Part shown: positions 48,605-55,928 of the stretch, in pieces
Layout of the letters: every line of letters begins with the position of its first letter
How positions within the stretch are numbered: the first letter of the stretch is position 1
Source of the DNA: Thiolapillus brandeum
Lineage (GTDB): Bacteria > Pseudomonadota > Gammaproteobacteria > Chromatiales > Chromatiaceae
Assembly: GCF_000828615.1 (NCBI RefSeq)
Contig: NZ_AP012273.1
Coordinates: 682,001 to 746,000 of the forward strand
Direction: 5' to 3'
Length of the DNA stretch: 64,000 nt
Translations under genes and position numbers: made by a program
The notes under the pieces: model-generated
What the model saw: the letters and a program-made list of their open reading frames with translations, nothing else
The model's database searches: none
What the model was told of the DNA's origin: nothing

Positions 48605-49324
48605 ATGGTTGAACAATCCAGAATTCTGGTGGTGGACGACGACCAAAGGTTGAGAGGGTTGTTGCGGCGATATCTTGCCGATCAGGGTTTCCAGGTGGAT
48701 TGCGCTGAGGATGGCATTGGCATGGATCGGAGGTTGGCAAGGGAAGATTATGCAGCCCTGGTGTTGGATCTCATGCTGCCCGGGGAAGATGGCTTGTCCA
48801 TCTGCCGGCGGCTGAGGGCCACGGGAAATACTCTGCCCATTGTCATTCTTACGGCCAAGGGAGAGGAAATTGACCGTATTCTGGGGTTGGAAATGGGGGC
48901 GGATGATTATCTCCCGAAGCCTTTCAATCCAAGGGAACTGCTGGCTCGCCTGCGCGCCGTTCTCCGGCGGGCGTCACCCGTCCGGGTTGGGGCTGCCTGC
49001 AAGGAAGAAGAAACGCATCAGTTTGGTCCTTTCACGCTGGATACTGGCCAGCATCGTCTTTACAGGAATGGGGAAGTCGTGAAAATCACCGGCGGTGAGT
49101 TTGCCCTGCTGCGTGTGCTGGTGGAAAATGCGGGCCGCCCCCTGTCCCGGGATCGGCTGATGACCCTGAGCCAGGGGCGTGAATATAACCCTTTCGATCG
49201 CAGCATCGACGTCCTGATATCCCGGTTGAGACGCATCATTGAAGCGGATCCTGGTCATCCCCGTTACTTGCAGACCCTGCGTGGGGTGGGTTATTTGCTG
49301 GATCCTGAGGGCCGGCCTCGGTGA
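48605..49324 (+). CDS. OmpR-family response regulator
   Basis: 239 aa. Receiver domain with VVDDDQ (acidic pair), phospho-acceptor VLDLMLPGEDG (Asp at about 56), ILTAKGEE and the lysine of LPKPFNPREL; then a winged-helix DNA-binding domain (about 140-235) with GEFALLRVLVENAGRPLSRD and VLISRLRRIIE. Best described as CpxR/OmpR type. Good GAGGAA ribosome site. The stop overlaps the kinase start by 4 nt. Confidence 0.93.
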   Translation: MVEQSRILVVDDDQRLRGLLRRYLADQGFQVDCAEDGIGMDRRLAREDYAALVLDLMLPGEDGLSICRRLRATGNTLPIVILTAKGEEIDRILGLEMGADDYLPKPFNPRELLARLRAVLRRASPVRVGAACKEEETHQFGPFTLDTGQHRLYRNGEVVKITGGEFALLRVLVENAGRPLSRDRLMTLSQGREYNPFDRSIDVLISRLRRIIEADPGHPRYLQTLRGVGYLLDPEGRPR

Positions 49325-50634
49325 TAGGTTTTCCGCGCACATCATTTGGCCGTGTGGCATTGACCGTTGGGGTGGTCCTACTGCTGGTGCAACTGGCCAG
49401 TGCATTCTTGTTAAGGATCTACATGATAGAACCCACCGCGCATCAGTCCGGCATGATGATAGGGAAGCAGCTTGCGGCACTGCAAGATTTGCTCGGAAGC
49501 GAGCAGGGTAAATCCATACGCGCCGCCTTCCTGAAAAGAGGCATCATGCAATTGACACGGGAGCCTCCGGCATCTGCCAGGCAGAGACCCCGGCTGCGTT
49601 ACTTCGATACCGTGCTCGCGGGTGTCCGCAAGGAGCTGGGCGGGAGTCTTCCGGTGGTGGCTGGGGAAAGCGGCGGTCAAAAGGTGATATGGACCCTGCT
49701 GCCGGATACAGGGGAATGGGTGGGGCTGCCACTCCCTCACCCTGCCATTGACCCCATGGCCCTTGTTGGCCTGTGGCTGGGGGTGCTGCTGCTGATCGCT
49801 CTGGGTGCCGCCACGTTGTCGGTCTATTTTCTTGAACGCCCGTTGCGGCGCCTGGTGGGGGCCATGGGGCATTTTTCCCAAGGCTATACCCCTTCGCCAT
49901 TGCCTGTCACTGGGCCGGAGGAAGTACGGAAGCTGACCCGGGGGTTTAACCGGATGGTGCAGGAACTGTCCATCCAGGAACAGGACAGGGGCTTGTTTCT
50001 CGCGGGAATATCCCATGATCTTCGAACCCCTCTTACCCGACTCGGACTGGCCCTGGAGATGATGGAGAGCAAGGATCCGGAACTGACGGAAGAAGCCCTG
50101 CAAAATGTGGCGGACATGGAAAATATCGTTGCGCAGTTCATGGATTATCTGCAGGGTGAGGAGGAAGAGTCGCCCCGTCCCTGTGACCTCGGGGTGTTGT
50201 TCAGGCATACCCTTTCCCGGTATCGGGACCGGGGGGTGAATATCGATATGCAGTTTCCCCAAAACGCTTCACTTGGCATGCCCTGTCTGAGGCCCGGAGC
50301 CATCCGGCGCCTGCTCACCAACCTTCTGGACAACGCTCTGCACCATGGCGGCGGGGATATCTGCCTGGAAAGCGGTATCAGTTCAGATGGTCGGGAATAC
50401 TGGTTTCGGGTTGCTGACCGGGGGCCTGGTATTCCGCTTGGAGAACAGGAACGGGTGTTATTCCCCTATGTGCGCCTGCAGCACGGTATCCCGGTGCCGG
50501 GCAGTGGTTTGGGGTTGGCCATTGTGCAGCGTATCGCCCGGGCGGAAGGATTGAGTTTACGACTCTTCAACCGGGAGGGTGGGGGACTGGTAGTGGAATT
50601 GCGCGGGAGCCATGGAAAATGCCCGGATCCATAA
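49321..50634 (+). CDS. Sensor histidine kinase, EnvZ/CpxA type
   Basis: 437 aa from GTG 49321. TM1 about 12-33, a short periplasmic sensor, TM2 at about 145-170 (LVGLWLGVLLLIALGAATL), then a HAMP domain, H-box FLAGISHDLRTPLTRLGLALE, N-box LLDNALHHGG, G1 DRGPGIPLGE and G2 GSGLGLAIV. Partner of the response regulator encoded just before it, and convergent in function with the Spy-like protein. The HisKA and HATPase domains are intact. Confidence 0.92.
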   Translation: MIGFPRTSFGRVALTVGVVLLLVQLASAFLLRIYMIEPTAHQSGMMIGKQLAALQDLLGSEQGKSIRAAFLKRGIMQLTREPPASARQRPRLRYFDTVLAGVRKELGGSLPVVAGESGGQKVIWTLLPDTGEWVGLPLPHPAIDPMALVGLWLGVLLLIALGAATLSVYFLERPLRRLVGAMGHFSQGYTPSPLPVTGPEEVRKLTRGFNRMVQELSIQEQDRGLFLAGISHDLRTPLTRLGLALEMMESKDPELTEEALQNVADMENIVAQFMDYLQGEEEESPRPCDLGVLFRHTLSRYRDRGVNIDMQFPQNASLGMPCLRPGAIRRLLTNLLDNALHHGGGDICLESGISSDGREYWFRVADRGPGIPLGEQERVLFPYVRLQHGIPVPGSGLGLAIVQRIARAEGLSLRLFNREGGGLVVELRGSHGKCPDP

Positions 50635-50828
50635 TGGGCTGAAGAGGATGATAAATGCCAGGCACAATCACCCTGGCCGGCTTTCCCTTACGGACAATGA
50701 TGGAATTTCGGCTTGGTGGGCAGGGAACGGCGGGGGTAGAATGCCCCCTGAAAAATATGGAACGCTAACCTGATATTCTAAGGCGTATTATTCGTTCCCT
50801 ACCTACCAAACCAAGTGAGAACAGAATC

Positions 50829-51173
50829 ATGGATCCATTGGAAAGAATCAAAGAACAGGTGGAGAGCAATCCCATCATCATCTACATGAAAGGCACGCCC
50901 CAGTTTCCCCAGTGCGGTTTTTCCTCGCGCGCAGCTGCGGCCTTGCAGGATTGTGGCGAAAAGTTCGCCTACGTGAATGTGCTGGCAGATCCCGAGATCT
51001 TCGAGAGCCTGCCCCAGTTTGCCGACTGGCCAACATTTCCCCAGGTCTACATAGACGGGGAGCTGATCGGGGGTTGTGACATCACCCTGGAAATGCACGC
51101 CAATGGTGACCTGAAGAAGATGGTTCAGGAAGCCGCCAAAAAATGGCCTTCAGAGAAGTCCCCGGAAACTTGA
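50829..51173 (+). CDS. grxD: Monothiol glutaredoxin Grx4
   Basis: 114-aa cytoplasmic protein that carries a [2Fe-2S] cluster at its CGFS motif (FPQCGFSSRAAAAL, about residues 26-39). Also KGTPQFPQ, the cis-Pro region WPTFPQVYIDGELIGGCDI and a C-terminal extension rich in Lys. Length and sequence match E. coli GrxD. Terminator directly after the gene. Confidence 0.96.
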   Translation: MDPLERIKEQVESNPIIIYMKGTPQFPQCGFSSRAAAALQDCGEKFAYVNVLADPEIFESLPQFADWPTFPQVYIDGELIGGCDITLEMHANGDLKKMVQEAAKKWPSEKSPET

Positions 51174-51198
51174 ACCCAATGCCGTGAAGTATTATCAG

Positions 51199-51223
51199 AA
51201 AAGGCGGGTTTCCCGCCTTTTTT
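51199..51223 (+). terminator. Rho-independent terminator of grxD
   Basis: AAAAGGCGGG (51199-51208), loop TTT, CCCGCCTTTT, and a T-run to 51223. A textbook intrinsic terminator 25 nt after the stop. Confidence 0.92.
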
Positions 51224-51264
51224 AATGGCCTGATGGCCGGGAATCTGCCCAGGGAACAGAATAG

Positions 51265-52617
51265 ATGCGGGATAGGATCACAAGGGAGCTGAAACGCAAT
51301 GCCGCACTGGCAGGCCCTATTGTGCTTGCCCAGGTGGCCCAGGTAGCCATGGGCTTCACGGATACGGTGATGGCCGGGCGTATCAGTCCTCTGGATCTGG
51401 GTGCCATCGCCGTGGGCGTCAATCTTTGGATACTGCCCTACCTGTTTAGCCTGGGATTGCTCATGGCCGTATCCAGTATGACCTCCCACTACTTTGGCGC
51501 AGCGCGTTTTTCCGCCATTCGTGATCTCATGCGTCAGGTGGGCTGGCTGGCGCTGATCCTGGGTATCCTGTCCGTGGCGGTCATCGGGCTGATGATCCGG
51601 GGCCTGGGGTTATTGAACCTGGAGGACGGCATCGAACAGGCCACGGCTGCCTATGTGTCTGCGGTGGCGTTCGGGTTGCCCGCAGTGATTGGTTATCTGG
51701 CCCTGCGTTTTCTCAGTGAAGGCCTGGGCTACACCAAACCCATGATGCTGATCCAGCTCATTGCCCTGGGTGCCAATGTTCTGGGTAACTGGGTGTTCAT
51801 GTTCGGCAAGCTGGGTTTTCCTGCCATGGGGGCTGAGGGCGCGGGTTGGGCTACCGCCCTGGTCATGTGGCTGCAACTCATTCTGCTACTGGGCTACAGC
51901 TATCGGCACCGGCGTTATCGCTTTGTCTGGATCACCCCCCTGGCGCGTCGGGACTGGAGCCGGATCAGGGAACTGTTGCGCGTGGGTACCCCCATTGCGG
52001 TGACCCTGGTAGCCGAAGTGGGCATGTTTGCCGCTGTGGCCCTGCTCATGGGAACCCTGGGAGTGACGGAGGTGGCGGCGCACCAGGTGGCGCTGAATGT
52101 GGCAGCCATGGCTTTCATGATTCCCCTGGGCATCAGTTCCGCCACTACCGTCAGAGTCGGGCATGCCATTGGTGAAGGGCGGACCGGGGTGGTGCGCTTT
52201 CGGGGTCTGGTAGGCATCGGTTTTGCTGCGGCCTGCATGATGGTTACGGCTTCAGTATTGTTTTTGTTTCCGGAGCAGATCGTGGCCATCTATACCCGGG
52301 ATGCGGCAGTGCAGGCGCTGGCAGTGCAATTGCTGTTCATGGCGGCGGTGTTCCAGCTGTCTGACGGAATACAGATTAGTGCCAACGGCGCCTTGCGTGG
52401 CATGAAGGATACGCTTTTTCCCATGGGTATCACCCTGGGAGTGTATTGGCTCATGGGATTGCCCCTGTCCTGGTACCTGGGTTTTGAACGCCATATTGGC
52501 CCTCAGGGGTTATGGATGGGTCTGGTGGCAGGTCTTACTCTGTCGGCGGTACTGCTGGTGTGGCGCTTCCTGGCACTGAGCCGCCGGCCAGCAGGGTCAG
52601 TTCCCGCCAGCGATTGA
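51265..52617 (+). CDS. MATE-family efflux transporter
   Basis: 450 aa with about 12 predicted TM helices, the MATE length. Conserved: [24 protein letters not shown] at the N-terminus and [16 protein letters not shown] in the second half, with the internal repeat visible between the halves. Exports cationic drugs or metabolites by Na+ or H+ antiport; NorM-type. AGGGAA ribosome site. The last 83 bp overlap the convergent rnt gene. Confidence 0.9.
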   Translation: MRDRITRELKRNAALAGPIVLAQVAQVAMGFTDTVMAGRISPLDLGAIAVGVNLWILPYLFSLGLLMAVSSMTSHYFGAARFSAIRDLMRQVGWLALILGILSVAVIGLMIRGLGLLNLEDGIEQATAAYVSAVAFGLPAVIGYLALRFLSEGLGYTKPMMLIQLIALGANVLGNWVFMFGKLGFPAMGAEGAGWATALVMWLQLILLLGYSYRHRRYRFVWITPLARRDWSRIRELLRVGTPIAVTLVAEVGMFAAVALLMGTLGVTEVAAHQVALNVAAMAFMIPLGISSATTVRVGHAIGEGRTGVVRFRGLVGIGFAAACMMVTASVLFLFPEQIVAIYTRDAAVQALAVQLLFMAAVFQLSDGIQISANGALRGMKDTLFPMGITLGVYWLMGLPLSWYLGFERHIGPQGLWMGLVAGLTLSAVLLVWRFLALSRRPAGSVPASD

Positions 52618-53206
52618 CGATTGCGCAGAACAGTTCTGCGGTCTTTTGCGTATCGTACAGGGCTGAGTGGGCTTCATTGTTGTCCCAGTCCAGGCCTGCA
52701 GCGGCAGCGGCCTTGGCCAGGACGGTTTCACCATAGGCCAGCCCGGCAAGGCTGACCGTGTCAAAGGTGCTGAAAGGGTGAAAAGGGTTTCGCTTGATGC
52801 CGGTTCTTTCGACCGCCGAGTTGAGAAAGCCCAGGTCGAAAAACGCATTGTGTCCCACCAGAACGGCGCGGCTGCAGTTGTGCGCCTTGACCGCCTGGCG
52901 CACGGGTTTGAATATGCTCTCCAGGGCTTCTTTCTCAGGCTTGGCGAAACGAAAGGGATGATGGGGATCGATACCTGTGAAAGCCAGGGCCTTTGGATCC
53001 AGATTGGCATCGGGAAAAGGCTCCACATGAACGCTTACGGTAGTGCCCGGAACCAGCACACCCCTGGCGTCCATATCGATGACCACGGCGGCGATTTCCA
53101 GCAGTGCATCTGTGCTGGCATTGAATCCGCCGGTTTCCACGTCCACTACAACGGGCAGAAAACCGCGGAAACGCCGGTCTATGCTTGGAGAGCTGTCTGT
53201 GTTCAT
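52535..53206 (-). CDS. rnt: Ribonuclease T
   Basis: 223 aa from ATG 53206. DEDDh exonuclease: [14 protein letters not shown] (Asp, Glu), [12 protein letters not shown] (Asp) and [17 protein letters not shown] (His, Asp). Trims 3' ends of tRNA and other stable RNAs. The 3' end overlaps convergent MATE by 83 bp; the C-terminal tail after the last helix is thus partly encoded in the overlap ([16 protein letters not shown]). Confidence 0.93.
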   Translation of the reverse strand: MNTDSSPSIDRRFRGFLPVVVDVETGGFNASTDALLEIAAVVIDMDARGVLVPGTTVSVHVEPFPDANLDPKALAFTGIDPHHPFRFAKPEKEALESIFKPVRQAVKAHNCSRAVLVGHNAFFDLGFLNSAVERTGIKRNPFHPFSTFDTVSLAGLAYGETVLAKAAAAAGLDWDNNEAHSALYDTQKTAELFCAIVNRWRELTLLAGGSVPGSATPAVPPTE

Positions 53207-53327
53207 GGAGGAAGGATATAGCAAGCACCATGGAATGGAAATCGGAACTCTGTTTGTGAGTCCTCAGAAATTTGTTGATACACTGTATCGCCCGGATCGG
53301 AACAAGCACTTTATGGAGATTGTAAGG

Positions 53328-54047
53328 ATGACGACAGTTGAAAACAGGTTGGCCAGGCTGGTTCCTCTGGCAGCTTTGCTGTTGTTGTCTGGCTGTGCCA
53401 CCACCCAGACCCCGGATCCCTGGGAACCGTTCAACCGAACCATGTATGGCTTCAATGAGAAACTGGATGAGTATGTGGCTACGCCTCTGGCCAAGGGATA
53501 TCGTGCGATTACTCCCAAACCAGTGGATAGGGGGATCACGCGATTCTTTGCCAATCTGGATGATGTTCAGGTGGCCCTCAACAATCTGCTGCAGGGCAAA
53601 CCCGGGCAAGCGGTTTCGGACGTAGGCCGGGTGCTCGTCAACTCGACCATCGGCTTTTTGGGCTTTCTTGATCCGGCCAGTGACCTGGGCCTGGAGAAGC
53701 ATGAGGAAGATTTTGGCCAGACCCTGGGAAAATGGGGATTTGCCAGTGGCCCCTACCTGGTGCTGCCGGTTATCGGTCCCAGCAATATCCGTGACAGTGT
53801 GGGCTTTGCCGGGGACTGGGTGGTCAATCCCATTTACCGACGCATCGACAGTGCCACTGTCAGCTGGTCCCTCTACGGGGTTCGCTATGTGGATCGAAGG
53901 GCGGATCTGCTGGGGGCGAGCCGGATCCTGGAATCCGCTGCCATGGATCCTTACAGTTTTGTCAGAGACTCTTATCTCCAACGCCGCCGCCACCTGATAT
54001 CCGATGGAAAACCTGCACAGGAACCTGACGATTTCTTTATAGAGTAA
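53328..54047 (+). CDS. mlaA: Phospholipid-binding lipoprotein MlaA (VacJ)
   Basis: 239 aa. Lipoprotein signal peptide with lipobox LLSGC (Cys at about 23). The mature protein has DPWEPFNRTMYGFNEKLDEY, then NLLQGKPGQAVSDVGRVLVNSTIG and EDFGQTLGKWGF-GPYLVLPVIGPSNIRD, the MlaA signature. Outer-membrane ring that removes mislocalised phospholipids from the outer leaflet; partners MlaBCDEF are not in the window. ATG 53328 chosen for GGAG spacing; ATG 53313 is an alternative. Confidence 0.95.
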   Translation: MTTVENRLARLVPLAALLLLSGCATTQTPDPWEPFNRTMYGFNEKLDEYVATPLAKGYRAITPKPVDRGITRFFANLDDVQVALNNLLQGKPGQAVSDVGRVLVNSTIGFLGFLDPASDLGLEKHEEDFGQTLGKWGFASGPYLVLPVIGPSNIRDSVGFAGDWVVNPIYRRIDSATVSWSLYGVRYVDRRADLLGASRILESAAMDPYSFVRDSYLQRRRHLISDGKPAQEPDDFFIE

Positions 54048-54083
54048 CTCTATGGACGGTATGCCAAAAATTGTGAAATCCGA

Positions 54084-54112
54084 TTGACTATATAAGCAAA
54101 AAAGCAAATACT
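54084..54112 (+). promoter_or_regulatory. Putative sigma-70 promoter of the sulfur globule gene
   Basis: TTGACT (54084-54089), 17-nt spacer, AATACT (54107-54112). It lies 114 nt before the start codon; the leader contains a dyad CCTGT...ACAGG around CGGGTGTTTCCCG. Confidence 0.45.
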
Positions 54113-54226
54113 AAAGCTTAAGAAAGCTGAGTCATAGAATAGCTTTCGCGGTGGAAACCAACCCGCCAGTATTCGATCCTGTCGGGTGTTTCCCGAATCA
54201 TGTTTCATCGAACAGGAGAGATATCC

Positions 54227-54583
54227 ATGAAAAAGATGATCAAAGTTGCTGCAGTTGCGGCTCTGGTTGCCGCTTCTGCGTCTGCATCCGCCTGGTGGGG
54301 CGGTCCTTGGGGTCACCGTGGCTGGGATAACAATGCCTGGGATGATGCCTGGGATGGCTGGGGCGATGGCTCCGGTGATTTCAGCTTCGGTTTCAGTGGC
54401 AATGCCCGGGGTTCCGGCTATGGCCGTGGTTATGGCTACAATCGTTACTATGACTATTATGGTCCTTACGGTTACCCTCCTTACGGCTATGCGCCCTATG
54501 GCTATGCACCCTACGCGCCTCCTGCGCCTCCTGCGCCTCCGGCACCCGCACAGCCCCAGGCTCCGGCACAGCCTGCCAAGTAA
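54227..54583 (+). CDS. Sulfur globule protein (Sgp type)
   Basis: 118 aa. Signal peptide [20 protein letters not shown], then a mature part starting WWGGPWG, with Gly/Trp/Tyr/Asp-rich repeats and a proline-rich end ([20 protein letters not shown], then [12 protein letters not shown]). This is the composition and opening of the sulfur globule envelope proteins CV1/CV2 of Allochromatium: small, exported and coating periplasmic sulfur globules. Strong AGGAGA ribosome site and an intrinsic terminator fit high expression. It places the organism among the sulfur-storing oxidisers. Confidence 0.85.
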   Translation: MKKMIKVAAVAALVAASASASAWWGGPWGHRGWDNNAWDDAWDGWGDGSGDFSFGFSGNARGSGYGRGYGYNRYYDYYGPYGYPPYGYAPYGYAPYAPPAPPAPPAPAQPQAPAQPAK

Positions 54584-54602
54584 GTCATAACATTCCGGCA
54601 GG

Positions 54603-54633
54603 AAAAACCGCACCCCGTCGGGTGCGGTTTTTT
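54603..54633 (+). terminator. Rho-independent terminator of the sulfur globule gene
   Basis: ACCGCACCC (54607-54615), loop CGTC, GGGTGCGGT (54620-54628), followed by a T-run to 54633 and preceded by an A-run. Confidence 0.92.
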
Positions 54634-54721
54634 TATGTACAGGATGTACGGCACTGGCAATGGCTTCCTGCATTACCAGCACTTCCGCCATCCCTGGCCG
54701 TCCTGTGCCGCGATTGTGTCC

Positions 54722-54929
54722 TATAGGGCACCTCTAACAATTAATGTCTGGCATCTCTGCGCTTGAGAAACTCAATAACTTCGTTGAATATCTTGCAAAT
54801 AGCCGGCTACAAGGTGAATCGCGCTTGCGCGAGAGAGGGTGCCTTGGGGCATTTGCTGCGATCTTCGCCTTGTTCTTGAGCTCCTCAAACACAGATCTGC
54901 TCAAACAGAATTAATAGAGATGCCCTATA
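54722..54929. repeat. MITE-like element, TAGGGCA ends
   Basis: 208 bp. Left end TATAGGGCACCTCTAACAAT and right end ATTAATAGAGATGCCCTATA are imperfect inverted repeats (TATAGGGCA-C/T-CTCT ... TTAAT). The interior is non-coding. The outer TA pairs may be a target duplication. Confidence 0.7.
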
Positions 54930-54994
54930 CTGAGTCCATACTCTCAACATCGGGCAGGTGTTGCGAATAATCAATGCGAAATGCTGTTTTTGGG

Positions 54995-55012
54995 TGTAAA
55001 AATATTTTTACA
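54995..55012. promoter_or_regulatory. Perfect 18-bp palindrome upstream of the Crp/Fnr regulator
   Basis: TGTAAAAATATTTTTACA, extended by GTTTTTG (54985-54991) and AAAAC on the right (ACAAAAAC overall). It lies 108 nt before the regulator start. A likely operator; which protein binds it is unknown. Confidence 0.6.
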
Positions 55013-55119
55013 AAAACAAGAAATCGCCTGATGTAGATTCCACCTGAAAAAGCAGCATTTGTCCGGGGCGGAGCAAGGCAAGAGATGATGTCTTTTAACC
55101 TTGTAGTCGGAAGAGAGCG

Positions 55120-55812
55120 ATGGATGCCTATACCATAGCCAATGTATTGAACCGTATGCCTGTTTTCGAGGGATTGGATCCGGAGATGCTGTACATGCTC
55201 TCCATGGGCGCCAAGGAACTCGTGGTGGACAAGGGGCAGCGTGTGTTCCAGAAAGGTGATCATGCCCGGGGTTTCTACTTCGTCATCGAGGGCAAATTCA
55301 AACTGGCTTTTACTTCCTCACGGGGAACTGAAAAGGTGGTGGAAATCGTCCACCAAGGCCAGAGTTTTGGTGAATCAGTGATTCTGGCCGACAGCGTGTG
55401 GCCTTATTATTCCCAGGCATTGCAGGACAGCCGGTTGCTCTATGTTTCCTCGTCCGCGTTTCTTGACGTGGTGAGTGCAGACCGGAAGGCTGCCGATATG
55501 CTGTTGCGCAGCATGGCCCGGCGCCTGTCACAGCTGTTTTCGGATATGGAGGCCTTCTGTCTGTTGACCTCCAAGGAACGGGTGGTGGGATATCTGCTGC
55601 GTGAAATCGAGCAGAAGCGCCAGCGCGGCGATGATGATATGACAGTGGATTTGCCGGATACCAAAGCCAATACGGCTTCTTTGCTGAATTTGACTCCAGA
55701 GACTTTCTCCCGGGTCATTCATACCCTGGAGCGCGAGCAGATCATTTCCGTTTCCCGGCGCAAGGTCGTGGTGCTGGACCTGCCGCAGTTGCAAAAGGGT
55801 GGGGGATGCTGA
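55120..55812 (+). CDS. Crp/Fnr-family transcriptional regulator
   Basis: 230 aa. Cyclic-nucleotide-binding-type beta-roll (about 15-125: FEGLDPEMLYMLSM, GQRVFQKGDHARGFYFVIEG, FGESVILADS) and a C-terminal HTH (about 175-222: DTKANTASLLNLTPETFSRV). No Fnr-type N-terminal cysteine cluster, so it resembles the Dnr/NnrR class rather than Fnr. GGAAGAG ribosome site. It lies between the sulfur globule gene and soeA and is a candidate regulator of one or both. Confidence 0.9.
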   Translation: MDAYTIANVLNRMPVFEGLDPEMLYMLSMGAKELVVDKGQRVFQKGDHARGFYFVIEGKFKLAFTSSRGTEKVVEIVHQGQSFGESVILADSVWPYYSQALQDSRLLYVSSSAFLDVVSADRKAADMLLRSMARRLSQLFSDMEAFCLLTSKERVVGYLLREIEQKRQRGDDDMTVDLPDTKANTASLLNLTPETFSRVIHTLEREQIISVSRRKVVVLDLPQLQKGGGC

Positions 55813-55860
55813 ACACCTGATTCACCCGGCTGGCTCAAGGTTTTCCGCAAGGCTGCGAAG

Positions 55861-55889
55861 TGTACATTAGCTCCGACTAATATTATACT
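55861..55889 (+). promoter_or_regulatory. Candidate soeA promoter with dyad
   Basis: -10 TATACT (55884-55889) with a weak TGTACA (55861-55866) 17 nt upstream. Between them the inverted repeat ATTAG (55866-55870) / CTAAT (55877-55881) with a 6-nt spacer could bind the adjacent Crp/Fnr protein. Confidence 0.4.
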
Positions 55890-55928
55890 TTGCTGATTGT
55901 CATCCAATTGTTGCTGCGGACCCCAATC

